Source: Bog-159 sp035308525 (GTDB taxonomy: Bacteria; Acidobacteriota; Terriglobia; Bryobacterales; Bryobacteraceae). Taken from it: 64,000 nucleotides of DNA. Made by a program: the position numbers and the translations under genes. Location of the stretch: positions 1 to 64,000 of the forward strand of contig DATGGM010000072.1 in NCBI GenBank assembly GCA_035308525.1. The letters run 5' to 3'. Below are positions 42,927-51,619 of the stretch, in pieces; positions within the stretch are counted from its first letter, which is position 1; every line of letters begins with the position of its first letter. Below the pieces are notes generated by a model that worked only from the letters and a program-made list of their open reading frames with translations, did not search any database and was not told the DNA's origin.

Positions 42927-43176
42927 TTCGCTCAGAGAGGCGCGCATACTGGCTCGCGAGGGCGACCGTATGCGGATTGCGGTGGAGCATTGCGACGATG
43001 CCGTGGAACTGTCGCTGGTCGACGGAATCTGGCTGTCGGAAGAGAGACAGCCCATTTCGTTCGAACTCCTCTGGGCTGAGGAGATACCGCTGGTGGTCCC
43101 CGTAAACAGGCACCAGCATCACCCCCCGGCGGACCTATTGAGCCGCTACGCTGTAGGCAATGCTTCGCGTTGTTGA
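42907..43176 (+). CDS. Small protein of unknown function
   Basis: The ATG at 42907 follows a GGAGG at 7 bases and lies within the end of the DUF2934 gene. The 89-residue product has an N-terminal beta-rich domain (MVILYNDSLREARILAREGD onward) with a Cys-Asp-Asp segment, then a more variable His/Pro-rich tail. I do not recognise a family. The ribosome site and overlap argue that it is a real gene. Confidence 0.55.
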   Translation: MVILYNDSLREARILAREGDRMRIAVEHCDDAVELSLVDGIWLSEERQPISFELLWAEEIPLVVPVNRHQHHPPADLLSRYAVGNASRC

Positions 43177-43285
43177 ACACCAGGGGTTGCGCAGAGGGCT
43201 TCCGAGCCATAAGCGGCAAATACAATCGCGGTTATCGCCTGGAAGCGGAACCGCGGGTTCACGGAGCCGGCTTTTTACGGCCTCG

Positions 43286-43609
43286 CTACTTCAATTCGAT
43301 CACCACCGTGCGGTATGGCTTGCTGCCCTTGTTCACCAACTCCGGTGCATCTTCGCCCTGATTGTGCCAGATCACGTCGCCGGACTTGCGCTCCTGAATG
43401 GTTTTAGCGCCGGTCTTCGGATCGGTGCGCTCATAACGGCAATCGTCCAGAAATACGATCACCTGATCGTGCGCGCGCACTCCGCGCTCGCGGACCGCGC
43501 CTGGGGCCGACGTTAATTCCGTCACCATGACCCGCGGATTGTCGAGTTTCAACACAGCAGGCAGCCCCGCCCATGCCAGAGCCGCGATCACCCAAACCAG
43601 TCTTTTCAT
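43286..43609 (-). CDS. Small secreted cupin-like protein
   Basis: The 107-residue protein has a signal peptide (about 18 residues) and a single cupin-like beta barrel. The metal motifs are only partial: RAHDQVIVFLDD and the SGDVIWHNQGEDAPELVNKG segment, where His, Asp and Glu could bind a metal. Function unknown. It is divergent from glgC, with about 78 bases between their starts. Confidence 0.6.
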   Translation of the reverse strand: MKRLVWVIAALAWAGLPAVLKLDNPRVMVTELTSAPGAVRERGVRAHDQVIVFLDDCRYERTDPKTGAKTIQERKSGDVIWHNQGEDAPELVNKGSKPYRTVVIELK

Positions 43610-43687
43610 TCTTAACCAGCCTCCTCGGCCTATGATAGCGGCCCAACTTGGCGCATTGCTCCGCGCCTGATAGGATATGTTTAACCT

Positions 43688-44941
43688 ATGCGGCTACGCG
43701 CTCTGGGTATCGTGCTGGCGGGTGGCAAGGGGACCCGCCTCTACCCGCTCACCAAGGAACGTGCCAAGCCTGCCGTGCCCTTCGGCGGGAAATATCGCAT
43801 CATCGACTTCGTCCTGAGCAACTTTATCAACTCGGGCATCTACTCCATCTACGTGCTGACCCAGTTCAAGAGCCAGTCGTTGCTGCAGCATCTGGCGGAA
43901 GGGTGGCAGTTCGGCGGATTGCTCAAGACCCAGTTCGTGATCCCCGTGCCGGCGCAAATGCGCTCCGCGGGCGAAACGTGGTATCAGGGCACGGCCGACG
44001 CCATCTACCAGAACATCAACCTGGTGGAACAGGCCGATCCCCACGTGGTGGCGATCTTCGGCGGCGATCACATCTACCGCATGAACATCACCAGTATGAT
44101 CGAGTACCACGAGCAGAAGAGCGCCAGCGTGACGGTAGCCGCCATCCCCGTGGACAAGCGCTTTGCAACGGAATTCGGAGTCATCGAAACCGCGCCAGAC
44201 GGCCGCATTCTGGCGTTCCATGAGAAGCGCGCCGACGCGCCCACCATACCCGGCGATCCCGAGCGGGTCTATGCTTCCATGGGCAACTATGTGTTCTCCA
44301 CCCGGACGCTGCTCCGCGAGTTGTACGAGGACGCCTCCAATGAGGGCAGTTCTCACGACTTTGGGCGCGACATCATGCCGAAGCTGGCCGGCAAGGCGGA
44401 GGTTTTCGCCTACGATTTCCAAAGCAACCGTATCCCCGGCGAAGCAGCCGATGGCGCCGCATACTGGCGCGACGTCGGCACCATCGAGGCGTTTTACGAC
44501 GCGAACATGGATCTGCGTACCGTGAAGCCGGCGCTCAATCTCTACAACCGGAAATGGCCCCTGCGTACCGCCAGCTATCCGGAGCCGCCCGCCAAGTTTA
44601 CATTTGATGACGAGAACCGCCGCGGGGAGGCGATTGATTCCATCGTCTCGGGCGGATGCATCCTCTCGGGCGGCGCAGTCAAGAATTCTGTCTTGTTCCG
44701 CGGCGTCAGAGTGCACGCAGGCGCGCTGGTGGAGGACTGCCTGATACTCGACAACTGCGACATCGGGCGCCGTGCGCGCGTGCGCCGGGCTATTCTCGAC
44801 AAGAATGTGCGCGTGCCGGCGGACGCCTGCATTGGATACGATCTGGACCAGGACCGGCGTCATCACCACGTGACCGAATCCGGCCTGGTGGTGGTCGAGG
44901 GCAACCGCTCGCAAGTGGAAGTTGCGACGCTGGTCATTTAG
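43688..44941 (+). CDS. glgC: Glucose-1-phosphate adenylyltransferase
   Basis: The enzyme makes ADP-glucose for glycogen. The 417-residue protein has the nucleotidyltransferase N-terminus (VLAGGKGTRLYPLT), the AKPAVPFGGKYRIIDF segment, the catalytic Asp in FGGDHIYRMN, and the left-handed helix C-terminus with hexapeptide-like repeats. The length is normal. A DedA gene follows 19 bases downstream. No other glycogen genes are in the window. Confidence 0.95.
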   Translation: MRLRALGIVLAGGKGTRLYPLTKERAKPAVPFGGKYRIIDFVLSNFINSGIYSIYVLTQFKSQSLLQHLAEGWQFGGLLKTQFVIPVPAQMRSAGETWYQGTADAIYQNINLVEQADPHVVAIFGGDHIYRMNITSMIEYHEQKSASVTVAAIPVDKRFATEFGVIETAPDGRILAFHEKRADAPTIPGDPERVYASMGNYVFSTRTLLRELYEDASNEGSSHDFGRDIMPKLAGKAEVFAYDFQSNRIPGEAADGAAYWRDVGTIEAFYDANMDLRTVKPALNLYNRKWPLRTASYPEPPAKFTFDDENRRGEAIDSIVSGGCILSGGAVKNSVLFRGVRVHAGALVEDCLILDNCDIGRRARVRRAILDKNVRVPADACIGYDLDQDRRHHHVTESGLVVVEGNRSQVEVATLVI

Positions 44942-44960
44942 GCGGGCGCCCCCAGCCCTC

Positions 44961-45563
44961 ATGGAACATTACGTCCTCGACTGGATCTCGCACTATGGTT
45001 ATCCCGCGATCTTCTGCCTGCTGATGCTGGGAATCGTCGGGCTGCCCGTGCCCGATGAGACGCTGCTCACTTTCACCGGCTACCTGATCTTCTCGCATCA
45101 TCTGAAGCCGGTACCCGCGTTTGCCACGGTGCTGGCGGGCACCATCTGCGGCATCACCTTAAGTTACGCGCTCGGCCGGACATTCGGTCTGGCGCTCATC
45201 CATCGTTTTGGCAAATACGTGCATCTCACGGAGGAGCGCCTGGCCAAGGCTCACCGGTTCTTCGAGCGGGTGGGCCACTGGAGCCTGACGTTTGGCTATT
45301 TCGTGCCGGGCGTCCGCCATCTGACGGCCTACGCGGCGGGAGTCTCGTCCGTGGAACTCCATATTTTCGCGTTGTTCGCCTATCTGGGCGCGTTTTTGTG
45401 GGCCAGCACGTTTATGTCGCTCGGCTACTTCCTGGGAAACCGGTGGCAGGCGGTCTCCGAGAGGATTCATCACCATATGGTCCTGGCGGCCTGTGCAATA
45501 GCCGTGCTGGTTGCACTGTACCTGGTGTGGCGGATGCTCAAAACGCGGCGGCAGGCAGTCTAA
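44961..45563 (+). CDS. DedA-family (SNARE-associated) membrane protein
   Basis: The 200-residue protein (ATG at 44961; the frame back to 44922 has no ribosome site) has the DedA pattern of re-entrant loops and about five helices. The conserved Glu is in PVPDETLLTF, a GXXXG stretch lies in the second helix, and YFVPGVRHLTAYAAG holds the essential Arg. DedA proteins flip phospholipids or undecaprenyl phosphate. Its end overlaps the convergent rhodanese gene by 4 bases. Confidence 0.9.
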   Translation: MEHYVLDWISHYGYPAIFCLLMLGIVGLPVPDETLLTFTGYLIFSHHLKPVPAFATVLAGTICGITLSYALGRTFGLALIHRFGKYVHLTEERLAKAHRFFERVGHWSLTFGYFVPGVRHLTAYAAGVSSVELHIFALFAYLGAFLWASTFMSLGYFLGNRWQAVSERIHHHMVLAACAIAVLVALYLVWRMLKTRRQAV

Positions 45564-46006
45564 GAACGCGGGCTGCCGCTTTCAGCCGGATAGCCCTTGT
45601 TGAACCAGTTTTCGTGCATGTTCGTCTCGATGTTCAGCACGCGCACGTGCTGGAAGCCCAGTTCGCGCAGCACGCGGTACGCTGGCCGGATGTTGGGGCA
45701 CTTCACCATCGGGCAGCAACCGCAGTAGAGGACCAGATCCGCGTCTTTGGGCAGGTTCTCCACCGCCTTCTTGAGCAGCGCGATGCCTTCCGGTTTGAAT
45801 GCGGGTCCGGCCTCGAGGGCATGCGGAAGACGCTTGCTCCGGTACAGCGCCGTAAACGCGGTGCACAAAATGACGGGGGGCTTCGAGGAGTGAAGTTCCG
45901 CCGCCAGCGCCGCGGGTTCCATCAGTTCGCCCTTGGCCCAGGGGTCCACCGGATCCTGCCCCAGGCAGATCACCGCCAAGAGTAGAAAGCCAAGCCATCG
46001 CATCAT
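45560..46006 (-). CDS. Secreted rhodanese-like sulfurtransferase
   Basis: The 148-residue protein (ATG at 46006 or 46003) has a 16-residue hydrophobic signal and a rhodanese fold. The active-site loop is YCGCCPMVKCPN with Cys95 in the catalytic place and three more Cys within ten residues (97, 98, 103). The extra cysteines could bind a metal or pass sulfur on. The open frame back to 46417 is read through the divergent FG-GAP gene and is not used. Confidence 0.7.
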   Translation of the reverse strand: MMRWLGFLLLAVICLGQDPVDPWAKGELMEPAALAAELHSSKPPVILCTAFTALYRSKRLPHALEAGPAFKPEGIALLKKAVENLPKDADLVLYCGCCPMVKCPNIRPAYRVLRELGFQHVRVLNIETNMHENWFNKGYPAESGSPRS

Positions 46007-46042
46007 CTCTACAGCATACTCCCCAGCGTTACAATCATCCGC

Positions 46043-47176
46043 ATGACCCGTACCGCCGTGGCCGTATGCCTGCTGCTCGCCGCCGCGCTGGCCTGGACAG
46101 CGAACCGGCCCGCCGACATCCCCTTCGAGAAACATACGCTGGATCTGGGCGCCAACGAAAGCTGCGCCATCGCCGACATCAACGGCGACGGCAAGCCTGA
46201 CATCGTCTCCGGTGAGAATTGGTACGAAGGCCCGCGCTGGGTCAAGCACAAATTCCGCTCGCTTCCCTACACCAACAACTACATCGACAATTTCAGCGAC
46301 CTGCCTCTGGATGTAAATGGCGATGGACGGATCGATATCGTAAGCTGCTCCTGGTTCGCGCACAGGCTGTTCTGGAGCGAGAACCCGGGCCGGAGCGGCG
46401 GCGAGTGGAAGGAGCACATGATCGAGACCGGCTCACCGGTGGAGTTCGCTTTTCTGGTGGACCTGGATAACGACGGCAAGGCCCGGGAGGTGCTGCCCGA
46501 ATTCGGCGATACCAACATGCCGCTGGCCTGGTATGAAGCGCGGAGCGGGCAGTTCGTGAAGCATGTGGTCAGTCCCAAGAGCTGGGGACACGGTATCGGC
46601 GCGGGCGACGTGAACGGCGATGGCCGGAACGACATCATCACCCCCAAGGGGTGGTTCGAAGCGCCGCCGGATCCGCGCACCGGGACCTGGAAATGGCACC
46701 CCGATTTCGACCTGGGAGACACCGGTTTCATTTACGTCTATGACGTGAACGGAGACGGACGGCCCGACATCGTCACCTCTATGGCGCACAATTACGGTAT
46801 TCTCTGGCTGGAACAGGGGCCTGGCGGCCAGTGGACCAAACACATGATCGACGAAAGCTGGTCGCAGGCGCACGCGCTGACGCTGGTGGATTTGAACGGC
46901 GACGGCCAACTGGACCTGCTCACCGGCAAACGCTACATGGCCCACAATGGACACGACCCCGGCGAGCGCGAGCCGCTGGGCGTTTATTGGTACGAGTTCA
47001 TGCGGCTGGATGGCGGCAAGACCATCGAATGGGTCAAGCACGTGGTGGACTACAGCACGCGCACCGGCGGAGGCATGCAGATTCCGGTGGCGGATCTGGA
47101 TGGCGACGGCGATTTAGATTTCGTAGTGGCGGGCAAGAGCGGGCTATATCTTTTTGAGAACCTGACCAAACGCTGA
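46043..47176 (+). CDS. Secreted FG-GAP/VCBS-repeat calcium-binding propeller protein
   Basis: The 377-residue protein has a signal peptide (about 20 residues) and seven repeats with EF-hand-like calcium loops, for example INGDGKPD, VNGDGRID, VNGDGRND, VNGDGRPD, LNGDGQLD and LDGDGDLD. This gives a seven-bladed integrin-alpha-like propeller, typical of secreted binding proteins. No enzymatic residues are evident. Confidence 0.85.
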   Translation: MTRTAVAVCLLLAAALAWTANRPADIPFEKHTLDLGANESCAIADINGDGKPDIVSGENWYEGPRWVKHKFRSLPYTNNYIDNFSDLPLDVNGDGRIDIVSCSWFAHRLFWSENPGRSGGEWKEHMIETGSPVEFAFLVDLDNDGKAREVLPEFGDTNMPLAWYEARSGQFVKHVVSPKSWGHGIGAGDVNGDGRNDIITPKGWFEAPPDPRTGTWKWHPDFDLGDTGFIYVYDVNGDGRPDIVTSMAHNYGILWLEQGPGGQWTKHMIDESWSQAHALTLVDLNGDGQLDLLTGKRYMAHNGHDPGEREPLGVYWYEFMRLDGGKTIEWVKHVVDYSTRTGGGMQIPVADLDGDGDLDFVVAGKSGLYLFENLTKR

Positions 47177-47180
47177 GGCG

Positions 47181-48590
47181 CTACTGGATGCGCAGGCGCG
47201 CAGGCGCACCGGCCTGCCCCCATGGGCCGATCCAGGCTTTGTCCGGCACGCTCGTGCCGTCACGCAGAATGCGATATAGCGTTGCCCGGCTGATCCCCAG
47301 GATCTGCGCCGCATGAAGTTTGTTGCCACCCACCCGCTCCAGCACGTGCCGTGTGTAGCGGCGCTCCAGGTCCGCCAGGCACACCAGCTCTGCCTCGTGG
47401 CCCGCTCCGCCGGTTGCCGGGTCCCGCAGATACTCGGGCAGGTCGCGTACGTCGATGAATTCGGTCTCGGTCAGCATGCAGGCGTGCCCCAGGACGTTTT
47501 CCAGCTCGCGTATGTTGCCTGGCCAGTTGTGACCAGAGAGGATCGTCTGGGCTCGCCGCGAAATGCCGCCAATACGCTTGCCGTAGCTGTCCGCGAAGCG
47601 CTCCACGAAGTGACGCTGCAACAGCGGCAGATCCTCTTTGCGCTCCGCCAGCGGCGGCAGCGTCAGCTCCACCATGGAAAGCCGGTAATAGAGATCCTCG
47701 CGGAACAGGTTATCAGCCACCAGCGAGCGCATGTCGCGATTGGTCGCCGCTATCACCCGCACGTCCACCTTGCGCGCCTCCGATGAGCCGACCCGCTGCA
47801 ATTCCTGATTCTGGACCACACGCAACAGCTTGCTCTGCGTGGACGTCGGCATGTCGGCAATTTCATCCAGAAATACCGTGCCGCCTTGCGCGTATTCGAA
47901 CAGACCCACGCGATCCTGCGCGGCGCCCGTGAAGGCGCCCCTCACATGACCGAACAGTTCGCTCTCGAATAAGGTCTCTACGATCGCGGAGCAGTTGCAG
48001 ACGACGAATCGCCGGTTGGCCACGGGACTGAGCGCGTGTAGCGCCTGCGCCACGAGTTCTTTTCCTGTGCCGGTTGCGCCGCTGATCAGGGCGACGCGGT
48101 AATGCGGCGCCACCCGCCGAATCCGTGCAAATGTCTCCCGCATCCGCGGACTGCGGCCGACCATGCCGTGGAACCGGCAGTTCTCCAACAGACGTTCGTC
48201 GAGTGCCTGTGTCTCGCGGCGCAGGCGTGCCTCGTCCAGCACCTCGGCGATCTTCGCGTGTAATGCCTCAGCCGAAAGCGGTTTGCTCAGGCAGCCACAT
48301 GCGCCTTGCCTGATGCCGTCAACAGCCGATTCCGCCGTGTATTCGTCGATAAGCAGCAGCACCTGCGCGCGCGGATCCTGCTCCGCGATACGCTCCAGCA
48401 GCCTCGTCCCGTTTGTCACCGCCTCTTCCACCAGAATGACGTCGGCATTTGACTGACGGATCAGTTGCCAACCTTCTTCGGCATCGCCGGCCCCCCGCAC
48501 ATGTATTCCTTCGGCCGTGAGCGTGGCTTGAATGATTTCCAGGGCGTCGGCATCTCGCACGATGGCGATAATGGATGGTATAGTCTCCAC
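47181..48590 (-). CDS. Sigma-54-dependent NtrC-type activator with a non-standard receiver
   Basis: The 469-residue protein (GTG start) has a receiver-like domain (1-115), an AAA+ domain and a Fis-type HTH. In the receiver the phospho-accepting Asp is replaced by Glu55 (VILVEEAV) while Lys103 (CLSKP) remains. The AAA+ domain has Walker A GATGTGKE (171-178), the sigma-54 loop GAFTGA (218-223) and Walker B FLDE. The HTH (AAQILGISRATLYRIL) is at about 420-440. It should open sigma-54 promoters. Without the Asp it may be always on or regulated by protein contacts. No kinase gene is next to it. Confidence 0.93.
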   Translation of the reverse strand: METIPSIIAIVRDADALEIIQATLTAEGIHVRGAGDAEEGWQLIRQSNADVILVEEAVTNGTRLLERIAEQDPRAQVLLLIDEYTAESAVDGIRQGACGCLSKPLSAEALHAKIAEVLDEARLRRETQALDERLLENCRFHGMVGRSPRMRETFARIRRVAPHYRVALISGATGTGKELVAQALHALSPVANRRFVVCNCSAIVETLFESELFGHVRGAFTGAAQDRVGLFEYAQGGTVFLDEIADMPTSTQSKLLRVVQNQELQRVGSSEARKVDVRVIAATNRDMRSLVADNLFREDLYYRLSMVELTLPPLAERKEDLPLLQRHFVERFADSYGKRIGGISRRAQTILSGHNWPGNIRELENVLGHACMLTETEFIDVRDLPEYLRDPATGGAGHEAELVCLADLERRYTRHVLERVGGNKLHAAQILGISRATLYRILRDGTSVPDKAWIGPWGQAGAPARLRIQ

Positions 48591-48656
48591 CTCACCTTAT
48601 CGGCAAATGCGGCCGAATGCATTAGCCGATTCAGGAGTTCCCTGGCGCCGCGAATC

Positions 48657-49556
48657 CTATAGCGCCGCTTCGAAGCCGTGTTCCTCGGCGAGGGGGACCT
48701 GGGACATATTGGCGACAGGAGCCGGCTTCTTCAGGAACTGCATAATGTGCTCGGTCAACAGCTCGGGCTGTTCCAGCGGGCCGAAGTGTTCCCCGCCTGG
48801 CAGCAGCACCGGTTTACAGTTGGGCAGAGCCGTGTGCAGGTAGTCGTACGAGCTGATGAAGTGGGAGTTGCGTCCGTACACCAGCAGTGTGGGAGTTCGG
48901 ATGGTGCGCACCGCATCCAGCGTCATGGCTCCGACTACTTCATAGTCCTTCAGCAGAGTTGTGTTCCGGATCAGGTGCAGCAAGGGCTCGCGATTGCGCG
49001 GCAACCCGCGCGCCGGACCGTAGAACTTGGGGGTTTCGAGACTGAGTTGCAACAGGTATTCGGCATCCGTGCGCTTGTCTTCGGGAACATGTATGCCAGC
49101 TTCTTCCAGTTTGGCCACCCAAGCGGCCCACCCGATCCAATCTTTGTCGTTGCGCAGGTGCACCAGAGCTGCCAAACCAGGTTCCAGGGCCAACAGCTTA
49201 GTAACACGTTCAGGATATAGCAGGCTGAAGTACATGGCGATGTCCGCGCCAAAGCTGTGACCCACCAGAATAGGCTTTTCAATGCCCATTTCATCCAGGA
49301 AACAGCGCAGATCCTCGGCCATATCGGCCACAGTGTAGCCGGTGGGTGTCACGTCACTGTAACCATGACCCCTCAAATCATAAGTTGTGACCCGGTATTC
49401 ACGCCGCAGGATGGGCGCCATATAGAGATGCCATACGGCCAGGTTGCCCAGGAACCCGTGCAGCATGACAATATCGGGGCCCATGCCGATACTGATGTAA
49501 TGCAAATTAACCCCGTTAGCGTTGATCTTCGGCATGCCAGTCAAATAATGGTACAT
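48657..49556 (-). CDS. Alpha/beta-fold hydrolase
   Basis: The ATG at 49556 gives 299 residues; GTG at 49559 or ATG at 49535 are also possible. The nucleophile elbow GHSFGAD holds the catalytic Ser (about residue 101), the oxyanion segment HGFLGN is near residue 34, the acid is in the later VYGRNSHF region, and the His is in GGEHFGP. This matches epoxide hydrolases, esterases and related C-C hydrolases; the substrate is unknown. It lies 66 bases upstream of the sigma-54 activator on the same strand. Confidence 0.87.
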   Translation of the reverse strand: MYHYLTGMPKINANGVNLHYISIGMGPDIVMLHGFLGNLAVWHLYMAPILRREYRVTTYDLRGHGYSDVTPTGYTVADMAEDLRCFLDEMGIEKPILVGHSFGADIAMYFSLLYPERVTKLLALEPGLAALVHLRNDKDWIGWAAWVAKLEEAGIHVPEDKRTDAEYLLQLSLETPKFYGPARGLPRNREPLLHLIRNTTLLKDYEVVGAMTLDAVRTIRTPTLLVYGRNSHFISSYDYLHTALPNCKPVLLPGGEHFGPLEQPELLTEHIMQFLKKPAPVANMSQVPLAEEHGFEAAL

Positions 49557-49729
49557 CACAAGTGCTGGAGGGGCAACAGTACGGAAGGTTACTTTAGGTT
49601 AAGGTAGTTCCCCTATTGAGGTGTCCGCGGGCCGCATAAATTGCGTTAAGTGCGTGATAACTTTCGATTTGCAGTACCGCTGCGCGACGTGAGAACTAAT
49701 ACCTTTGGTTTAACTCCGTCTCGCCGAGA

Positions 49730-49735
49730 TATACT
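49730..49735 (+). promoter_or_regulatory. Possible -10 element for the small basic protein gene
   Basis: TATACT lies 22 bases before the ATG at 49758, with a TTGGTT 19 bases upstream as a weak -35. It is the best match in the roughly 200-base gap between the hydrolase and the small gene. No RNA gene is visible there. Confidence 0.3.
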
Positions 49736-49757
49736 CGAAGCGGAGTACTGCGCACCG

Positions 49758-49922
49758 ATGCCCCGCACGAAGCAGCCGTTCGACATGAAAAAAGAGGTGC
49801 GCAAACTGGCGCGTGAACGGGTCGGCACGGTTCCTTCGTCGAAAGTGATCGTGCCCAAGTCCGACCGGCAAAGGATCAAGCACAAAAAGCCCCTGGCCTC
49901 TGTGGACGAAGATCCTACATGA
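49758..49922 (+). CDS. Small basic protein of unknown function
   Basis: The ATG at 49758 gives 54 residues, rich in Lys and Arg (PFDMKKEVRKLARERVG, KHKKPL). It could bind nucleic acid or act as a small regulator. The open frame back to 49650 is longer but its composition changes. It runs 8 bases into the convergent dnaJ end. The family is not recognised. Confidence 0.5.
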   Translation: MPRTKQPFDMKKEVRKLARERVGTVPSSKVIVPKSDRQRIKHKKPLASVDEDPT

Positions 49923-51030
49923 AGTAGTCTTTGACTTTTCCGAGCAGGCTCTTTTCCGCCGGGTGATTCTCCACGGGCAGCGTCTCGCGCAATTGTTCCA
50001 GCAGCTTGCGCTGGTCCCGGGTCAGCTTGGTGGGCACGTGCACGTCGACGTGTACGTAGAGATCGCCGCGCGCGCCGCCATTGACCGACGGCACGCCCTG
50101 GTGGCGGAGGCGGAATTGAGCGCCGTTTTGGGTTCCCTCCGGGATCTTGAGGCGATACGGCTCCTCCATGGTGGGCACTTCGATCTCCGCCCCCAGCGCC
50201 GCCTGCCCTATGTTCACCGGAATAGTGCAGTGCAGATCGTTCCCCTGGCGCTCGAAAAACGCGTGCTCTTTCACCTTCAGCACGACATAAAGGTCGCCGG
50301 GCGGCCCGCCGTTAGCGCCAGGCTGGCCTTCCAGTGCCAAGCGCAAGCGATTGCCGTCGTCCACACCCGCGGGAATATTCACCTTGAGCTTGCGCACTAC
50401 CTGGCGATATCCCTGGCCATGGCACTGCCGGCATGGACTCCGCACAATCTGCCCGCTGCCGCCGCACGTATGGCACGTTCGCCGCACCGACAGGAAACTC
50501 TGCTGGTACAAAATCTGGCCCTTGCCATTGCAGGTGGGGCAGGTAGTTGATCCACTGCCGGGTTCGGCGCCCGTGGCCCGGCAACGGTCGCAAGCCTCCA
50601 TGCGGGGAGCCTGGATCTCGGCGGTCAGGCCGAATACCGCGTCTTCGAAGCCGATTTCCAGGTCGTAGCGGAGATCCTCGCCGCGCTGCGCCCGGCTGCG
50701 GCGGCTCCGGCCCCCCCCGAACAAATCGCTGAACCCGAAGAAATCGCCCAGGATATCGCTGAAATCCGAAAACGCATTGGGGTCGAAGCCCTGCGCGGCG
50801 GAACTTTGTACGCCGGCATGCCCGTACCGGTCATAGGCGGCGCGCTTCTGCGGATCGCTCAGAACACTGTAGGCTTCGGCCGCTTCCTTGAACTTCTCCT
50901 CGGCGTCCGGACTGTCGGGATTGCGGTCGGGGTGATACTGCAACGCCAGCTTCCGGTAGGCGGACTTGATCTGGCCGTCGTCCGCATTGCGGGCAATACC
51001 GAGGACTTCGTAATAATCTCTTTTCGTCAC
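49915..51030 (-). CDS. dnaJ: Chaperone protein DnaJ
   Basis: DnaJ delivers unfolded proteins to DnaK and stimulates its ATPase. The 371-residue protein has the J domain with HPD at 33-35 and a Gly/Ser/Arg-rich linker. The zinc domain carries four Cys-X2-Cys motifs (CDRCRATG, CPTCNGKG, CHTCGGSG, CRQCHGQG; the first departs from CxxCxGxG), followed by the two beta substrate domains. The start is GTG. grpE lies 17 bases upstream, so the two form an operon. Confidence 0.96.
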   Translation of the reverse strand: MTKRDYYEVLGIARNADDGQIKSAYRKLALQYHPDRNPDSPDAEEKFKEAAEAYSVLSDPQKRAAYDRYGHAGVQSSAAQGFDPNAFSDFSDILGDFFGFSDLFGGGRSRRSRAQRGEDLRYDLEIGFEDAVFGLTAEIQAPRMEACDRCRATGAEPGSGSTTCPTCNGKGQILYQQSFLSVRRTCHTCGGSGQIVRSPCRQCHGQGYRQVVRKLKVNIPAGVDDGNRLRLALEGQPGANGGPPGDLYVVLKVKEHAFFERQGNDLHCTIPVNIGQAALGAEIEVPTMEEPYRLKIPEGTQNGAQFRLRHQGVPSVNGGARGDLYVHVDVHVPTKLTRDQRKLLEQLRETLPVENHPAEKSLLGKVKDYFM

Positions 51031-51047
51031 GGGGAGCTAGGGGCGCG

Positions 51048-51578
51048 CTAGGGCTTTACGGCGACCTTCACCATGGTTGGCCGCAAAAGCTTTCCTTTGA
51101 AATTATAGCCGCTTTGATATTCTTCGAGAACCGTCTGATCGGGCAGGTCTTCCGACTGCACGCGATCGACAGCCTGATGCAGGTTCGGATCAAAGGGCTT
51201 CCCGGCGGCTTCGATGGGTTCCAGCCCGGCCTTCTTGAGGGTTTCGAAGAGGCGCTGTTCGATCAGTCCAATGCCCTTGGCGTAGTCCTTGTCGGCGGTC
51301 TCAACCTTCATGGCGCGCTGGAAGTCTTCCAATATCGGGATCAGGTCCCGCACCATTTCCATGGCCGCGTACTGCACGTATTCCGAGCGGTCGCGCGCCG
51401 CGCGGCGGCGGAAATTGTCGAAATCGGCCAGTACCCGCAACAGGCGGTCCTGCAAGTCGGCCTTCTCCGCGGCAAGCTGGTCGCGTTCGGCCGTTAGAGC
51501 TGCGATCTGGGCCTCGGGGGTTGCCAGAGACTGATCCTCGACGCCCGACACGTTCTGTTCCTGATTGTCGTCTGCCAC
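51048..51578 (-). CDS. grpE: Nucleotide exchange factor GrpE
   Basis: The 176-residue protein has the long N-terminal coiled coil (AALTAERDQLAAEKADLQD) and the C-terminal beta domain that opens DnaK (GKPFDPNLHQAV, EEYQSGYNFKGKLLRPTMVKV). The start is GTG. dnaK and hrcA are not in the window and no CIRCE repeat is visible upstream. Confidence 0.95.
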   Translation of the reverse strand: MADDNQEQNVSGVEDQSLATPEAQIAALTAERDQLAAEKADLQDRLLRVLADFDNFRRRAARDRSEYVQYAAMEMVRDLIPILEDFQRAMKVETADKDYAKGIGLIEQRLFETLKKAGLEPIEAAGKPFDPNLHQAVDRVQSEDLPDQTVLEEYQSGYNFKGKLLRPTMVKVAVKP

Positions 51579-51619
51579 TAACTATTAGATTATCAAATGA
51601 AGGCAACGGCGCGGAACGC

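Noticed and set aside
43694..44962. Minus-strand open frame of 422 codons
   Set aside because: Exact antisense shadow of glgC.
46007..46417. N-terminal extension of the rhodanese
   Set aside because: It is antisense to the FG-GAP gene and would hide a good signal peptide.
49557..49757. Possible tRNA or small RNA in the largest intergenic gap
   Set aside because: No cloverleaf, T-loop consensus or strong terminator is visible.
51579..51619. CIRCE operator upstream of grpE
   Set aside because: I looked for the TTAGCACTC/GAGTGCTAA repeat and did not find it.
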